A DNA stretch of 64,000 nucleotides from Luteococcus sp038433135 (GCF_038433135.1 NZ_JBCDMV010000001.1:92659-156658), one strand, 5' to 3'. Shown: positions 50,821-59,307, counted from the stretch's first letter. The notes: generated by a model from the letters alone, not told the origin. A program made the numbers and translations.

Positions 50821-51951
50821 GTGTTCTATGCCACCCATGTTTGCGTCGATCTGGCGGCCATCCGCCACAACCTGCTCGCTGTCCGGGAGCGGGTTGGCGA
50901 TCGGCAGGTGTTGCTTGCGGTGAAGGGGAATGCCTACGGCCACGGTGCCGTGGAGGTGTCCCGGATGGTGCAGGGCACCGGCTGCGCCGACTGGTTGGCG
51001 GTGGCCACCGTGCCCGAGGCGCTGGAACTGCGGGAGGCCGGCATCACGCTGCCCATCCTCAAACTGTCACACTGCTTCGCCTGGGAGCTGGAGCCGGCGC
51101 TGCGGGCAGACATCACCCTGACCGTGGTGGATCGCCACACCGTCGAGGAGGCACAGCGGGCCGCTGCCGAGCTGGGGATCATCGCGCGGGTGCATCTCAA
51201 GGTGGACACCGGGATGCGCCGGATCGGCAGCGAGCCGGAGCAGGCCATGGAGCTGGTGCGCCGGATCGACGCCAGCCCGAATCTGGAGCTGCAGGGGCTG
51301 TTCACGCATCCGCCCGTCAGCGACGTCACCGAGGGCATCGACTACACCGTGGCCGAACTGACCGGCTTCCGAGAACTGGTCGGCCGGATCGAGGCCGAGC
51401 GGGGGCCCATCCAGCTGGTGCACGGCGCCCCCTCGGGCGTGATCCTGGGCCACGATCTGACCGGGATGACCATGGTGCGGGCCGGGATCATGGCCTACGG
51501 CTACTACCCCGACGCGAGCACGCCGCGGACGGTGGAGCTGCGCCGCCCACTGACCTGGCTCAGCCGGGTCACCTTCATCAAGAAGGTGCCGGCGGGCGAG
51601 ACGGTGGGCTATGGCCGCACCTGGGCGCCCGAGCGGGACAGTTGGATCGCGACGGTCTGCATCGGCTACGCCGACGGTTGGAGCCGCAGCAACAGCAATG
51701 CCGGCCGGATGCTGGTGGGCGGGCGGAGCTACCCCGTCGTGGGACGGGTCTGCATGGATCAGGCGATGATCGACCTGGGGCCGGACGAGCCCACCGTCCG
51801 GGTTGGCGACGACGTGGTGGTGCTCGGCAGGCAGGGCGAGGCAGAGATCACGGCCGACGACCTGGCGGCCGTGATGGGCACCATCAGCTACGAGGTGACC
51901 TGCCTGATCACCATCCGGGTGCCGCGGATCTACTTCGACGACGAGAGCTGA
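50821..51951 (+). CDS. alr: Alanine racemase
   Basis: A 376-residue fold-type III PLP enzyme converting L- to D-alanine for peptidoglycan. The cofactor lysine motif is LLAVKGNAYGHGA (near residue 36), the second catalytic residue is Tyr in CIGYADGWSR, and other landmarks are HLKVDTGMRRIG and VGRVCMDQAMIDL. The GTG at 50821 directly precedes YATHVCVDLAAIRHN, where family similarity begins; an earlier GTG at 50767 would add 18 residues of no recognisable content. No Shine-Dalgarno lies before either. The downstream EcsC gene converges with only 2 bp between stops. Confidence 0.92.
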   Translation: MFYATHVCVDLAAIRHNLLAVRERVGDRQVLLAVKGNAYGHGAVEVSRMVQGTGCADWLAVATVPEALELREAGITLPILKLSHCFAWELEPALRADITLTVVDRHTVEEAQRAAAELGIIARVHLKVDTGMRRIGSEPEQAMELVRRIDASPNLELQGLFTHPPVSDVTEGIDYTVAELTGFRELVGRIEAERGPIQLVHGAPSGVILGHDLTGMTMVRAGIMAYGYYPDASTPRTVELRRPLTWLSRVTFIKKVPAGETVGYGRTWAPERDSWIATVCIGYADGWSRSNSNAGRMLVGGRSYPVVGRVCMDQAMIDLGPDEPTVRVGDDVVVLGRQGEAEITADDLAAVMGTISYEVTCLITIRVPRIYFDDES

Positions 51952-51953
51952 GC

Positions 51954-52628
51954 TCAGCGTCGACGGTTGATGAACTGGCTCTTGGCGAAGGCGCCGGTGG
52001 ACCACGTGGCCCAGCCGTCGGTGGCGGCACCCACGCCGCCGCCCACCAGCGGGATCTTCTTGCCGGCCAGCAGGGAGACCCGCTTGCCACCCACCTGGCC
52101 CATCATGTTGGCCAGCACCTTCTCGCTGATCGTGTTGTCCAGCTGGGGATCGTGCACCGGGGCGGTCGCGATGGCCAGCGCCGAGCTGGGCAGCTCCTGC
52201 TGCTCGATCGCCTCGCGGGCATTGCCCTCGCCCAGCAGGCACATCAGGATCGCGGAGCGCACCCGCGGATCCTCGATGTCATAGCCGCGCAGGTGCGCGA
52301 CGGCCGCCACCATTCGGCACTGGACGATCGCGACGCCGGAGACATTGGCGGGAATGGAGACGGCCAGCGTCGCCAGCCCACCCAGATTGGTCAGGAAGCC
52401 CTGTGCCCCGGCCATCGCGACGTGCTGCTTCACGATCGCGTCGATGGCCAGCTCAGCGGAGCCGGTCTTCTGCAGGGCGTGGGCGGCGGTGGTCTTGGCG
52501 CCGGGTACCTTCCCGACCCCGTCAATGGCCAGGTCGAGGGCGCGACGCAGCACCGTCGTGGCCGCCCCGGGTGCGATGTTGGGTGCCTGGGCAAGGATGG
52601 TCTTGCCAATCTCCCGAGCGGTGGCCAT
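51954..52628 (-). CDS. EcsC family protein
   Basis: A 224-residue protein of the EcsC family, recognised by the central hydrophobic GFLTNLGGLATLAVSIPANVSGVAIVQCRMVAAVAHLRGYD (shown in parts: GFLTNLGGLATLAVSIP, CRMVAAVAHLRGYD) and the Gly-rich VPLVGGGVGAATDGWATWSTG end. The family takes its name from a gene of the Bacillus ecs locus and its function is unknown. GGAGGAACC precedes the ATG at 52628; a longer frame to 52859 would run into the gltA promoter. It may be membrane-associated. Confidence 0.8.
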   Translation of the reverse strand: MATAREIGKTILAQAPNIAPGAATTVLRRALDLAIDGVGKVPGAKTTAAHALQKTGSAELAIDAIVKQHVAMAGAQGFLTNLGGLATLAVSIPANVSGVAIVQCRMVAAVAHLRGYDIEDPRVRSAILMCLLGEGNAREAIEQQELPSSALAIATAPVHDPQLDNTISEKVLANMMGQVGGKRVSLLAGKKIPLVGGGVGAATDGWATWSTGAFAKSQFINRRR

Positions 52629-52779
52629 GGTTCCTCCAAGTTTCTGGGTTGTTCGTCTCAACGGTAGTTGCTGCCGCCGCAGCTCCGTAGTGCGGCGGCC
52701 CCTGAGGCGCCCCTCATTCGCCGTCGGCGCAACCGAGACCCCGTTCGGCGGGCCGGCTCCCGTGCGGTCAGAATATGAA

Positions 52780-52803
52780 CGGATCGTCTCATTGAGCGAT
52801 CCG
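52780..52803. promoter_or_regulatory. Inverted repeat CGGATCG-N10-CGATCCG upstream of gltA
   Basis: Perfect 7-bp arms with a 10-bp spacer (one helical turn apart) end 37 bp before the gltA start. The geometry suits a dimeric regulator. The regulator is unknown. Confidence 0.5.
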
Positions 52804-52840
52804 AGGCGCACGATGGAGGCACATCTACCCGGAGGCCCGC

Positions 52841-54127
52841 ATGCCCAGCCAGACCGCACAGCTCATCATCGACGGCAAGACCTATGACCTGCCGGTGATC
52901 ACCGGATCGATGGGGGAGCAGGCCATCGACATCACCCGGCTGCGCGCCGAGACCGGGCTGATCACCCTGGACGACGGCTACGCCAACACCGGCGCCTGCC
53001 AGTCCGCGATCAGCTACATCGACGGTGACCAGGGAATCCTGCGCTACCGGGGCGTGCCGATCGAGGAACTGGCGCAGCACAAGTCCTCCTTCGTCGAAAC
53101 CGCGTGGCTGGTGATCTTCGGCAAGCTGCCCACCCAGGCCGAACGGGACCACTTCACCGAGCTGCTCACCAAGTACAGCGCGCTCCACCCAGACATGAGC
53201 AAGCACTTTGACGCCTTCCCGGAGAGCGGTCACCCGATGGCCATCATGAACTCCATGATCAATGCGATGAGCACCCACACTCGCCCGCGGATCACCGACG
53301 ACGACAGCTTCCTGAGCGCCGCAGCCCACCTGATGAGCAAGGTGCGCACCATTGCCGCGGCCTCATACAAGTCCTACAAGGGCGAGCCGCTGATCTACCC
53401 GCGCCACGACCTGAAGTATGTGGAGAACCTGCTGCACATGATGTTCTCCCTGCCCTACAAGAACTATGAACCGTCGCCGGAGGTGCAGCGGGCGCTCAAT
53501 CTGTTCTTCGTGCTGCACGCGGATCACGAGCAGAACTGCTCCACGTCGACGGTGCGGATGGTGGCCAGCTCGCAGGCCAACCTGTACACCGCCTGCTCCG
53601 CCGGGGTGGCGGCACTGTGGGGCCCGCGGCACGGTGGCGCCAACATGGCCACGGTTCAGATGCTGCAGAAGATCAAGGACTCCGGGATGAGCACCGACGA
53701 GTTCGTCGCCCAGGTGAAGGACAAGTCGTCGGGCATCCGGCTGATGGGCTTCGGGCACCGGGTCTACCGCAACTTCGACCCGCGCTCGCGGATCCTCAAG
53801 AGCGCCGTGCACGAGCTGTTGGAGGCGCAGGGTACGCACGATCCATTGCTGGACATCGCCCTGGAGCTGGAGGACGTCGCCCTCAACGATCCGTACTTCG
53901 TGGAGCGCAAGCTCTACCCCAATGTGGATTTCTACTCCGGCATCATGCTGCGCGCCATCGGCATTCCGCTGAACATGTACACCGTGATGTTCGCGATCGG
54001 CCGGATGCCCGGTTGGATCGCCAACTGGAAGGAGGTCAACGAGGACCCGTCGGGGCGCATCTACCGCCCGCGCCAGGTCTACGTCGGCCCAGATCAGGTG
54101 AAGTGGGTGCCGCGCCACCAGCGCTGA
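52841..54127 (+). CDS. gltA: Citrate synthase
   Basis: A 428-residue type II (hexameric-class) citrate synthase, condensing acetyl-CoA and oxaloacetate at the entry of the TCA cycle. Motifs are LHADHEQNCSTSTVR (His and adjacent region), GFGHRVYRNFDPR (catalytic His) and YPNVDFYSGIMLRAIGIP (catalytic Asp). The amino-terminal beta domain typical of GltA (LIIDGKTYDLPVITGSMGEQ) is present. CGGAGGCC precedes the ATG. The upstream 212-bp region contains an inverted repeat. The next gene, aat, is 38 bp away. Confidence 0.96.
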   Translation: MPSQTAQLIIDGKTYDLPVITGSMGEQAIDITRLRAETGLITLDDGYANTGACQSAISYIDGDQGILRYRGVPIEELAQHKSSFVETAWLVIFGKLPTQAERDHFTELLTKYSALHPDMSKHFDAFPESGHPMAIMNSMINAMSTHTRPRITDDDSFLSAAAHLMSKVRTIAAASYKSYKGEPLIYPRHDLKYVENLLHMMFSLPYKNYEPSPEVQRALNLFFVLHADHEQNCSTSTVRMVASSQANLYTACSAGVAALWGPRHGGANMATVQMLQKIKDSGMSTDEFVAQVKDKSSGIRLMGFGHRVYRNFDPRSRILKSAVHELLEAQGTHDPLLDIALELEDVALNDPYFVERKLYPNVDFYSGIMLRAIGIPLNMYTVMFAIGRMPGWIANWKEVNEDPSGRIYRPRQVYVGPDQVKWVPRHQR

Positions 54128-54165
54128 ACAAGAAATTGTCGGTACCGAGTGACACACTCTGAGGC

Positions 54166-54906
54166 GTGCTTGCCCACGTCTTCGGCCCCTGGACCCAATG
54201 GCCGGAGCAGGACCTGATTGCCTTCTCCGAGGACTTCAACGAGGAATTGGCGCTGGCGGCCTACTGCTCCGGGATCTTCCCCATGCCCCTGCACGAGACG
54301 GGCTTCGAGGGGGAGATGGGTTGGTGGTCGCCGATGCAGCGCGGCGTGCTGCCGTTGGATCGGCTCCGGGTCACGCGCAGCCTGCGCAAGTCTGCGCGGC
54401 GCTACACGACGACGGTGGATGCCGCCTTCCGCCAGGTGCTGGACGGCTGTTCCGATCCGGAGCGGCCCGACGGTTGGATCGACGAGGAGATCCAAGAGGT
54501 CTACCTGCGGCTGCACGCGCAGGGCGTCACGCATTCGGTGGAGACCTGGGATGACCAGGGCCGGCTGGTGGGTGGGCTCTACGGGGTGTGCCTGGGCGGG
54601 CTGTTCGCCGGGGAATCGATGTTCCACCACCCGGAGCTGGGGCGCGATGCCTCCAAGGTGGCGCTGCTGCGGCTGGTGTCGGAACTGCGTCGCGACGGTG
54701 CCCCCCGGCTGCTGGACGTGCAGTGGCGCACCGACCACCTGGCGAGCCTGGGCGTGATCGAGGTGGAGCGGGTGGCCTACCTGAGCCTGCTGGACGGGGC
54801 GCTGGAGTTGCCGCCGGTGGACTGGGAGGCGTTGAGCGCCGAATCACCCGTTGGCAGTGCCAAGCTGCTGCGACGGCTGGCCGAGAGCGAGGACGAGCAT
54901 GCCTGA
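54166..54906 (+). CDS. aat: Leucyl/phenylalanyl-tRNA--protein transferase
   Basis: A 246-residue Aat protein, which adds Leu or Phe to proteins with an amino-terminal Arg or Lys and so marks them for ClpSP degradation (N-degron pathway). Landmarks are AYCSGIFPMPL, GWWSPMQRGVLPLDRLRVTRSLRK (given in part: WWSPMQRGVLPLD), THSVETWDDQGRLVGGLYGV and FAGESMFHH. It starts with GTG at 54166. No Shine-Dalgarno at correct spacing is seen. It overlaps the Fpg/Nei gene by 8 bp. Confidence 0.93.
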   Translation: MLAHVFGPWTQWPEQDLIAFSEDFNEELALAAYCSGIFPMPLHETGFEGEMGWWSPMQRGVLPLDRLRVTRSLRKSARRYTTTVDAAFRQVLDGCSDPERPDGWIDEEIQEVYLRLHAQGVTHSVETWDDQGRLVGGLYGVCLGGLFAGESMFHHPELGRDASKVALLRLVSELRRDGAPRLLDVQWRTDHLASLGVIEVERVAYLSLLDGALELPPVDWEALSAESPVGSAKLLRRLAESEDEHA

Positions 54907-55762
54907 ACTGCCCGAGGTGGAGGCGCTGCGTACCTTCCTGGACGAACGGCTCACCGGCCGCAGCATGGCCCGGGTCAACCTGGCCGCCTTCAGCGCCCTC
55001 AAGACCTTCGAGTACCCGCTGGACTCCCTGCTGGGCCTGCAGATCGAGCGGGTGCACCGGCACGGCAAGTTCCTGGACGTCGAGGCCCAGGGGATGCACC
55101 TGTGCTTCCACCTGGCCCGGGCCGGCTGGGTGAGATGGCACGACGCCGCGCCGACGGGGGTGCCGAAACCAGGCAAGGGGCCGCTCAGCCTGCGGGTGGT
55201 GCTGGATGACGACGCCGGTTTCGACCTGACCGAGGCCGGCACCCAGCGCAAGCTCGCCCTCCATGTCGTTGACGACCCGCAGCGGGTGCCATTGATCGCC
55301 ACGCTGGGGCCGGATCCGCTGGCCGACGACTTCACCCCCGAGGTCTTCGACCAGATCCTGACCAACGCCGGCAAGGCCCAGCTCAAGGGCGTCCTGCGGG
55401 ACCAGCGCACCATCGCGGGGATCGGCAATGCCTATTCCGACGAGATCCTGCACGCCGCCCGGCTGAGCCCCTTCAAGGGCGCCAGCACCCTCACCGAGGA
55501 GGAGCGCCTGGGGCTCTACCGGACGCTGCGTGAGACGCTCGCCACCGCCGTCGCACACGCCACCGGGCTGGCCGCCAAGGAGTTGAAGGACAACAAGCGC
55601 AGCCACCTGCGCGTGCACGGCCGCACCGGAGACGCCTGTGCGGTGTGCGGCACGACGATCGCCGAGGTCAGCTTTGCCGACTCATCGCTGCAGTACTGCC
55701 CGGGCTGCCAGACCGGCGGCAAGGTGCTGGCAGACCGGCGGATGAGTCGACTGCTGAAGTAG
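54899..55762 (+). CDS. Fpg/Nei family DNA glycosylase
   Basis: A 287-residue bifunctional glycosylase/lyase. It begins MPELPEVEALR, with the catalytic Pro2 and Glu3, has the helix-two-turn-helix segment DQRTIAGIGNAYSDEILHAA, and ends in a zinc finger CAVCGTTI ... YCPGCQTGG. In the finger loop the Arg of the GRS/TYY consensus of classical MutM is replaced (FADSSLQYCPGC), a variant seen in an actinobacterial branch. Oxidised purines or pyrimidines are the likely substrates; MutM versus Nei identity is unsettled. The start overlaps aat by 8 bp. Confidence 0.9.
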   Translation: MPELPEVEALRTFLDERLTGRSMARVNLAAFSALKTFEYPLDSLLGLQIERVHRHGKFLDVEAQGMHLCFHLARAGWVRWHDAAPTGVPKPGKGPLSLRVVLDDDAGFDLTEAGTQRKLALHVVDDPQRVPLIATLGPDPLADDFTPEVFDQILTNAGKAQLKGVLRDQRTIAGIGNAYSDEILHAARLSPFKGASTLTEEERLGLYRTLRETLATAVAHATGLAAKELKDNKRSHLRVHGRTGDACAVCGTTIAEVSFADSSLQYCPGCQTGGKVLADRRMSRLLK

Positions 55763-55763
55763 G

Positions 55764-56441
55764 TCAGAAGGCCAGGTACTTGAAGAAGGGCAGGATCGGG
55801 GTCATCAGGCCGGTGCTCATCCAGAACATACCGAAGTTCATCGCAAAGTCGCTGAGCGCCTCGATCCGTCGGGACGGCTCCTTCAGCGCCAGCGCGACGG
55901 CCCGGATCGACGCGTACAGCAGGTAGGCCATCAGCGGGATGCCGATCAGGGCCATCCACCACAGGGCGCTGTGGCCGCCCCACATCAGCTGGTGGTTCAT
56001 GCCACCGCCCATGCCGCCATGTGAACCGCCAGACATGCCGCCATGTGAGCCGCCGGACATCCCACCCATGGCCTTCATGTTCTGCATCTTCACCATCATC
56101 GCGGCCAGGTGCCAGGCCATCGCGGCGAACATCAGGGTGCAGCCGGTGGGGTGTGCCCGGTGGCCGGGCCGGGCCATCACCGCCAGGTAGCCGAACCAGA
56201 TCACGCCCAGCACCATCAGGAAGATCGAGACCGGCACGGGGACCACGGTGCGGAAGGGCACCCAGATGTTCTTGGGCACCATCAGCAGCATGATCACGCT
56301 CATCAACCAGTGCAGTCCGTGCGAGATCCGGCCGCGGGCACTGGTGGCCTTCACCAGCTGGTAGGTCTCGTAGGCAGTGGTGAAGGCGAAGAAGATCAGC
56401 AGGCCGATGAACTTCACCGGGACGGCGCTCAGCGTGAACAT
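55764..56441 (-). CDS. DUF5134-like membrane protein with Met/His/Gly repeat
   Basis: A 225-residue protein with about six helices. Between helices four and five lies a cytosolic or external loop GGMSGGSHGGMSGGSHGGMGG (shown in part: GGMSGGSHGGM) encoded by imperfect 24-bp tandem repeats, preceded by MMVKMQNMKAMGG. Membrane histidines occur in GLHWLM, AMAWHLAAMM and NHQLMWGGHSALWW, the pattern of DUF5134 proteins often found beside copper genes. The Met/His-rich loop suggests copper binding, but this is inference. It starts at an ATG at 56441 with GAAAGAG upstream. Confidence 0.65.
   Translation of the reverse strand: MFTLSAVPVKFIGLLIFFAFTTAYETYQLVKATSARGRISHGLHWLMSVIMLLMVPKNIWVPFRTVVPVPVSIFLMVLGVIWFGYLAVMARPGHRAHPTGCTLMFAAMAWHLAAMMVKMQNMKAMGGMSGGSHGGMSGGSHGGMGGGMNHQLMWGGHSALWWMALIGIPLMAYLLYASIRAVALALKEPSRRIEALSDFAMNFGMFWMSTGLMTPILPFFKYLAF
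56019..56066. repeat. Tandem 24-bp coding repeat
   Basis: Two imperfect copies of a 24-bp unit containing CATGCCGCCATGTGA encode the GGMSGGSH repeat of the DUF5134-like protein. Confidence 0.7.
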
Positions 56442-56584
56442 GAAGGCTCTTTCTCATGGTGGGAAGCGGTTTCGTCCACCAGTCGTCTCCCGACGCCGAA
56501 GAGTTCCCGACTGTTGGAGATTTTTTCCTCGCCGCACGGTTCGGTTGGCGGCGGGACGGAGGGCAGGCTCGCTCGGAGTTGCCT

Positions 56585-56590
56585 AGAATC
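56585..56590 (+). promoter_or_regulatory. -10 box of leaderless pheA
   Basis: TAGAAT matches TANNNT and ends 6 nt before the ATG at 56597; no ribosome-binding site is present. Confidence 0.55.
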
Positions 56591-56596
56591 CCTCCC

Positions 56597-57517
56597 ATGC
56601 TCGGATACTTCGGCCCGGCCGGCACCTTCACCCACCAGGCGCTGCTCAGCGTCAGCAGCGAGGAGGCGCATCCCTACCCGACGGTGGCGGCGGCGTTGGA
56701 CGCGGTGCGCGCGGGCGAGGTGACGGCGGCGCTGGTGCCGATCGAGAACTCCGTCGAGGGTGGGGTCTCCGCGACGCTGGACAACCTGGCCGCTGGCGAC
56801 CGGCTGATGATCATCCGGGAGGTCCTGCTGCCGGTGCAGTTCGGGCTGTACGTGCGGCCCGGCACTGGACTGGCCGACGTCCGGCAGATCCTGACCCATC
56901 CGCACGCCTACAACCAGACCCGCGACTGGGTGGCCAGCAATTGCCCGCAGGCGCAGGTCACTGAGGGCGGCTCCACGGCCGCGGCCGCCGCCGAGGTGGC
57001 CGATCCGCAATCCCGGCACGACGCCGCGATCTGCGCCGCCGTCGCCGGTGAGATGTACGGCCTGGTGGCCGCCGCCACCGCCATTGCCGACAACGAGGCC
57101 GCGGTCACTCGCTTCGTGTTGGTGGCCAAGCAGGGCCCGCCCACCGAACGCACCGGCGCGGACAGGACCACGCTGGTCGCCTACATGCGGGAGAACCACC
57201 CGGGTGCACTGCAGGAGATCCTGGACCAGTTCAGCGTCCGTGGCGTGAACCTGAGCCGGATCGAGTCCCGCCCCACCAAGACCACGCTGGGCAACTACTG
57301 CTTCTCGATCGACGCGGAGGGGCACCTCTTGGATTCCCGGATGGCCGACGCGCTGGTGGGCCTGCACCGGATCTGCAAGAAGGTGGTCTTCCTGGGCTCC
57401 TATGCCCGGGCCGATCGGGTGAAGCCGCGGGTACCTGCCGGCTCCACCGACGCCGACTATGCCGAGGCGATGACGTGGCTGGAAACGCTGCGCAATACCG
57501 GACGGGATGATGCCTGA
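56597..57517 (+). CDS. pheA: Prephenate dehydratase
   Basis: A 306-residue monofunctional prephenate dehydratase giving phenylpyruvate on the way to phenylalanine. The catalytic domain opens with LGYFGPAGTFTHQAL and has VPIENSVEGGVSATLD and the NEAAVTRFVLVA motif with the catalytic Thr. A carboxyl ACT domain (TTLVAYMRENHPGALQEILD and LSRIESRPTK) binds phenylalanine for feedback inhibition; ESRP is the typical allosteric loop. It overlaps the SRPBCC gene by one base (TGATG), so the two are coupled. No other aromatic pathway genes are nearby. Confidence 0.94.
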   Translation: MLGYFGPAGTFTHQALLSVSSEEAHPYPTVAAALDAVRAGEVTAALVPIENSVEGGVSATLDNLAAGDRLMIIREVLLPVQFGLYVRPGTGLADVRQILTHPHAYNQTRDWVASNCPQAQVTEGGSTAAAAAEVADPQSRHDAAICAAVAGEMYGLVAAATAIADNEAAVTRFVLVAKQGPPTERTGADRTTLVAYMRENHPGALQEILDQFSVRGVNLSRIESRPTKTTLGNYCFSIDAEGHLLDSRMADALVGLHRICKKVVFLGSYARADRVKPRVPAGSTDADYAEAMTWLETLRNTGRDDA

Positions 57518-57960
57518 TGCCCATGCAGTACACCTGTGAGGTGGAGATTGCCGCGCCCCGCGCCCGGGTGCTGGCGCTGATGACCGATCCCGAGCGGGCC
57601 GCCGAATGGCAGCCCGGCCTGGAACGACACGTCACCCTGCAGGGTGAGCGCGGCTCCGCCGGCTCGGTCAACGAACTGCACTTCGCCAACACCCCGGGCG
57701 ATGGCGTGATGATCGAGAAGATCGAGCGGATCACCGACGACGCCCTGGACGTGGTCTACCTGCTCGGCCCGGTGCGCAATGTGGCCCACCACGGCTTCAC
57801 CGAGCTGCCCGACGGCGGAACCAGGTGGAGCGCCGAGCACATCTTCCACCTGCCGCCCGGCATGCTCGAAGGGCTGGGGGAACAGGGCCAGGCCGCCTTC
57901 CGGCAGAACACCCAGCGCTCGATGGAGACCTTCCAGGCTTGGTGCGAGGCCAACGCCTGA
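57517..57960 (+). CDS. SRPBCC-family protein
   Basis: A 147-residue START/SRPBCC-like protein: MQYTCEVEIAAPRARVLALM (amino-terminal strand and helix), DPERAAEWQPGLERH, then a beta sheet with ITDDALDVVYLLGPV and a long carboxyl helix (QGQAAFRQNTQRSMETFQAW). Such proteins bind hydrophobic ligands; many are polyketide cyclase-like without known substrate. It is translationally coupled to pheA through TGATG. Confidence 0.75.
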   Translation: MPMQYTCEVEIAAPRARVLALMTDPERAAEWQPGLERHVTLQGERGSAGSVNELHFANTPGDGVMIEKIERITDDALDVVYLLGPVRNVAHHGFTELPDGGTRWSAEHIFHLPPGMLEGLGEQGQAAFRQNTQRSMETFQAWCEANA

Positions 57961-58018
57961 TCGATGGGCGCTGCCTCCCACAGGCCTTGGGCTCGGCCTC
58001 GAAATTCGTCCCCCTCGC

Positions 58019-58235
58019 TCAATCGGCGGGGGGGCTGGTGAGGCACACGTCGATGGTCTTGCCACCGCGCACCAGGTGTGTCACCTGCACACTGCGCTCT
58101 GTGTCGTGGCGGAAGGGCACCAGCGTCGCACCCGACCCCGCCGTCGTGCACCGTCACCAGGTTGCCCGCCCGGGTTGGCTCAGCAGGCGTCGGGTGTGCT
58201 CGTCGGGTAGCCGGAAGTGATGGGAGACGTGCAGG
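58019..58235 (-). pseudogene. Decayed gene remnant, PaiB-like amino-terminal region
   Basis: Reading the minus strand in shifting frames gives LHVSHHFRLPDEHTRRLLSQ, then NLVTVHDGGVG in a second frame, then TLVPFRHDTERSVQVTHLVR and GGKTIDVCLTSPPAD with a stop, back in the first frame. Joined, the pieces resemble the amino-terminal part of PaiB/FMN-binding regulators (HFR...LLT..H..G...TLVPF...VTHLVR). Two compensating shifts at G-rich spots, or sequencing errors there, break the frame, and the carboxyl half is missing. The 3' end of the CPBP gene overlaps it in another frame. Confidence 0.4.
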
Positions 58236-59175
58236 GGTTCACCGTAGTGGGCGCCGCGACGGCCGGGCGCACCGCGTCGAAGCGAGCCGACCAACGGGTG
58301 CGCCACAGCCACTCCAGCACGCCGATGGTCACCGCGGTCATCGTCAGGTCCAGCATGCCGGCGCTCGCGGTGACCGGGGCATTGGGGTCGGTCAGGCCGA
58401 GCAGTTCATAGCCGAAGGCGAACAGGTTGTTGATGGCATGCCACGCGATCGCGACCTCCAGCCCGCCGGTGCGCCAGACCAGGTAGGTGGCGCCCAGGGC
58501 GAAGGCGCCGGTGCCGGCCAGTCCCCAGGCGTTGTAGTCATGGCCGGCGACGAACAGCGGCACGCTCAGCAACACGCCCCACAAGGGGGAGCGCAGCCAG
58601 CGGCCGATCACCTGCGGCAACAGACCTCGGAAGAGGTATTCCTCTCCCGCCGCCTGTACCGGCACCAGCAGCAGTACCACGAGTGCCAGCCAGCCGGCAT
58701 TGGCCAGCGGCCGGACGGGGGTGGGCTCCAGCAGCAGCGAGCCGGCGCCGAAGAGGGCCAGCAGCACGATCGTCGGGGTGAGCGCCCGGGCGAAGAGGGC
58801 CCAGCGGAAGCGGCCCGTCACCGAGTCCAACCCACCCCGGCGGCCCGTCATCCGCACCGCCCAGCGGCAGGCCGGCACCAGGATTGCCAGCATGGCCAGC
58901 ATGATCACCAGGGCGGCCGGTTGGTCCGGGGCCAACTGCTCGTTGGCCATGGCCTGGTTGATCGCCTGTTCCCACTGGGGGTTGGAGACGCCGACCAGGA
59001 TGATGACGAGCATCATCGCCACGAAGAGCCCGACATAGGCCAGCACCGCCAGCAGCAGGGTCGCGATCGGGCGCCCCCAGCCGGGGGTGGTGCGCGCCAG
59101 CCGGTGGTAGCGCAGCGGCTCCGTACCCGGGATGGTCACTGCGGTGGGGGTCATTGGAGTGGTGCGGTTGCTCAT
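58180..59175 (-). CDS. CPBP-family intramembrane metalloprotease
   Basis: A 331-residue protein with about eight helices and the CPBP (CAAX protease and bacteriocin-processing) motifs: EEYLFRGLLPQ (double Glu and Arg), the His in LFVAGHDYNAWGLAG and the AIAWHAINNLFAF motif. Members cleave within membranes or serve bacteriocin immunity; the substrate is unknown. The ATG at 59175 (MSNRTT) was preferred; 59208 is possible. The last 25 residues (VNPCTSPITSGYPTSTPDAC; about residue 311 on) overlap a decayed gene in another frame and probably arose by loss of the original stop. It diverges from the kinase gene at 59308. Confidence 0.85.
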   Translation of the reverse strand: MSNRTTPMTPTAVTIPGTEPLRYHRLARTTPGWGRPIATLLLAVLAYVGLFVAMMLVIILVGVSNPQWEQAINQAMANEQLAPDQPAALVIMLAMLAILVPACRWAVRMTGRRGGLDSVTGRFRWALFARALTPTIVLLALFGAGSLLLEPTPVRPLANAGWLALVVLLLVPVQAAGEEYLFRGLLPQVIGRWLRSPLWGVLLSVPLFVAGHDYNAWGLAGTGAFALGATYLVWRTGGLEVAIAWHAINNLFAFGYELLGLTDPNAPVTASAGMLDLTMTAVTIGVLEWLWRTRWSARFDAVRPAVAAPTTVNPCTSPITSGYPTSTPDAC

Positions 59176-59264
59176 GGCTTCATTCTTCTTGCGCCACAGC
59201 CCGGGCACTGCCCGCCGCGGGGCGACAATCGTCGCGTCGATGGGTGGTTGCCGGGATCAACCTT

Positions 59265-59307
59265 TGGCCGACAGGGCAGTGGCCGACGGGCCCCTAGATT
59301 GGGGCCC
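59265..59307 (+). promoter_or_regulatory. Promoter of the kinase gene: direct repeats and palindrome around the -10 box
   Basis: TAGATT (59295-59300), a TANNNT -10 box 7 nt before the ATG, lies exactly between the perfect inverted arms GGGCCCC (59288-59294) and GGGGCCC (59301-59307). Upstream, TGGCCGACAGGG (59265-59276) and TGGCCGACGGG (59280-59290) form direct repeats 15 bp apart over the -35 region. Both features suit autoregulation by the encoded LuxR-type regulator. Confidence 0.5.

Noticed and set aside
58078..59307. Long in-frame amino-terminal extension of the kinase at 59308
   Set aside because: The extension is antisense to the CPBP protease and low-complexity; a good leaderless promoter precedes the ATG at 59308.
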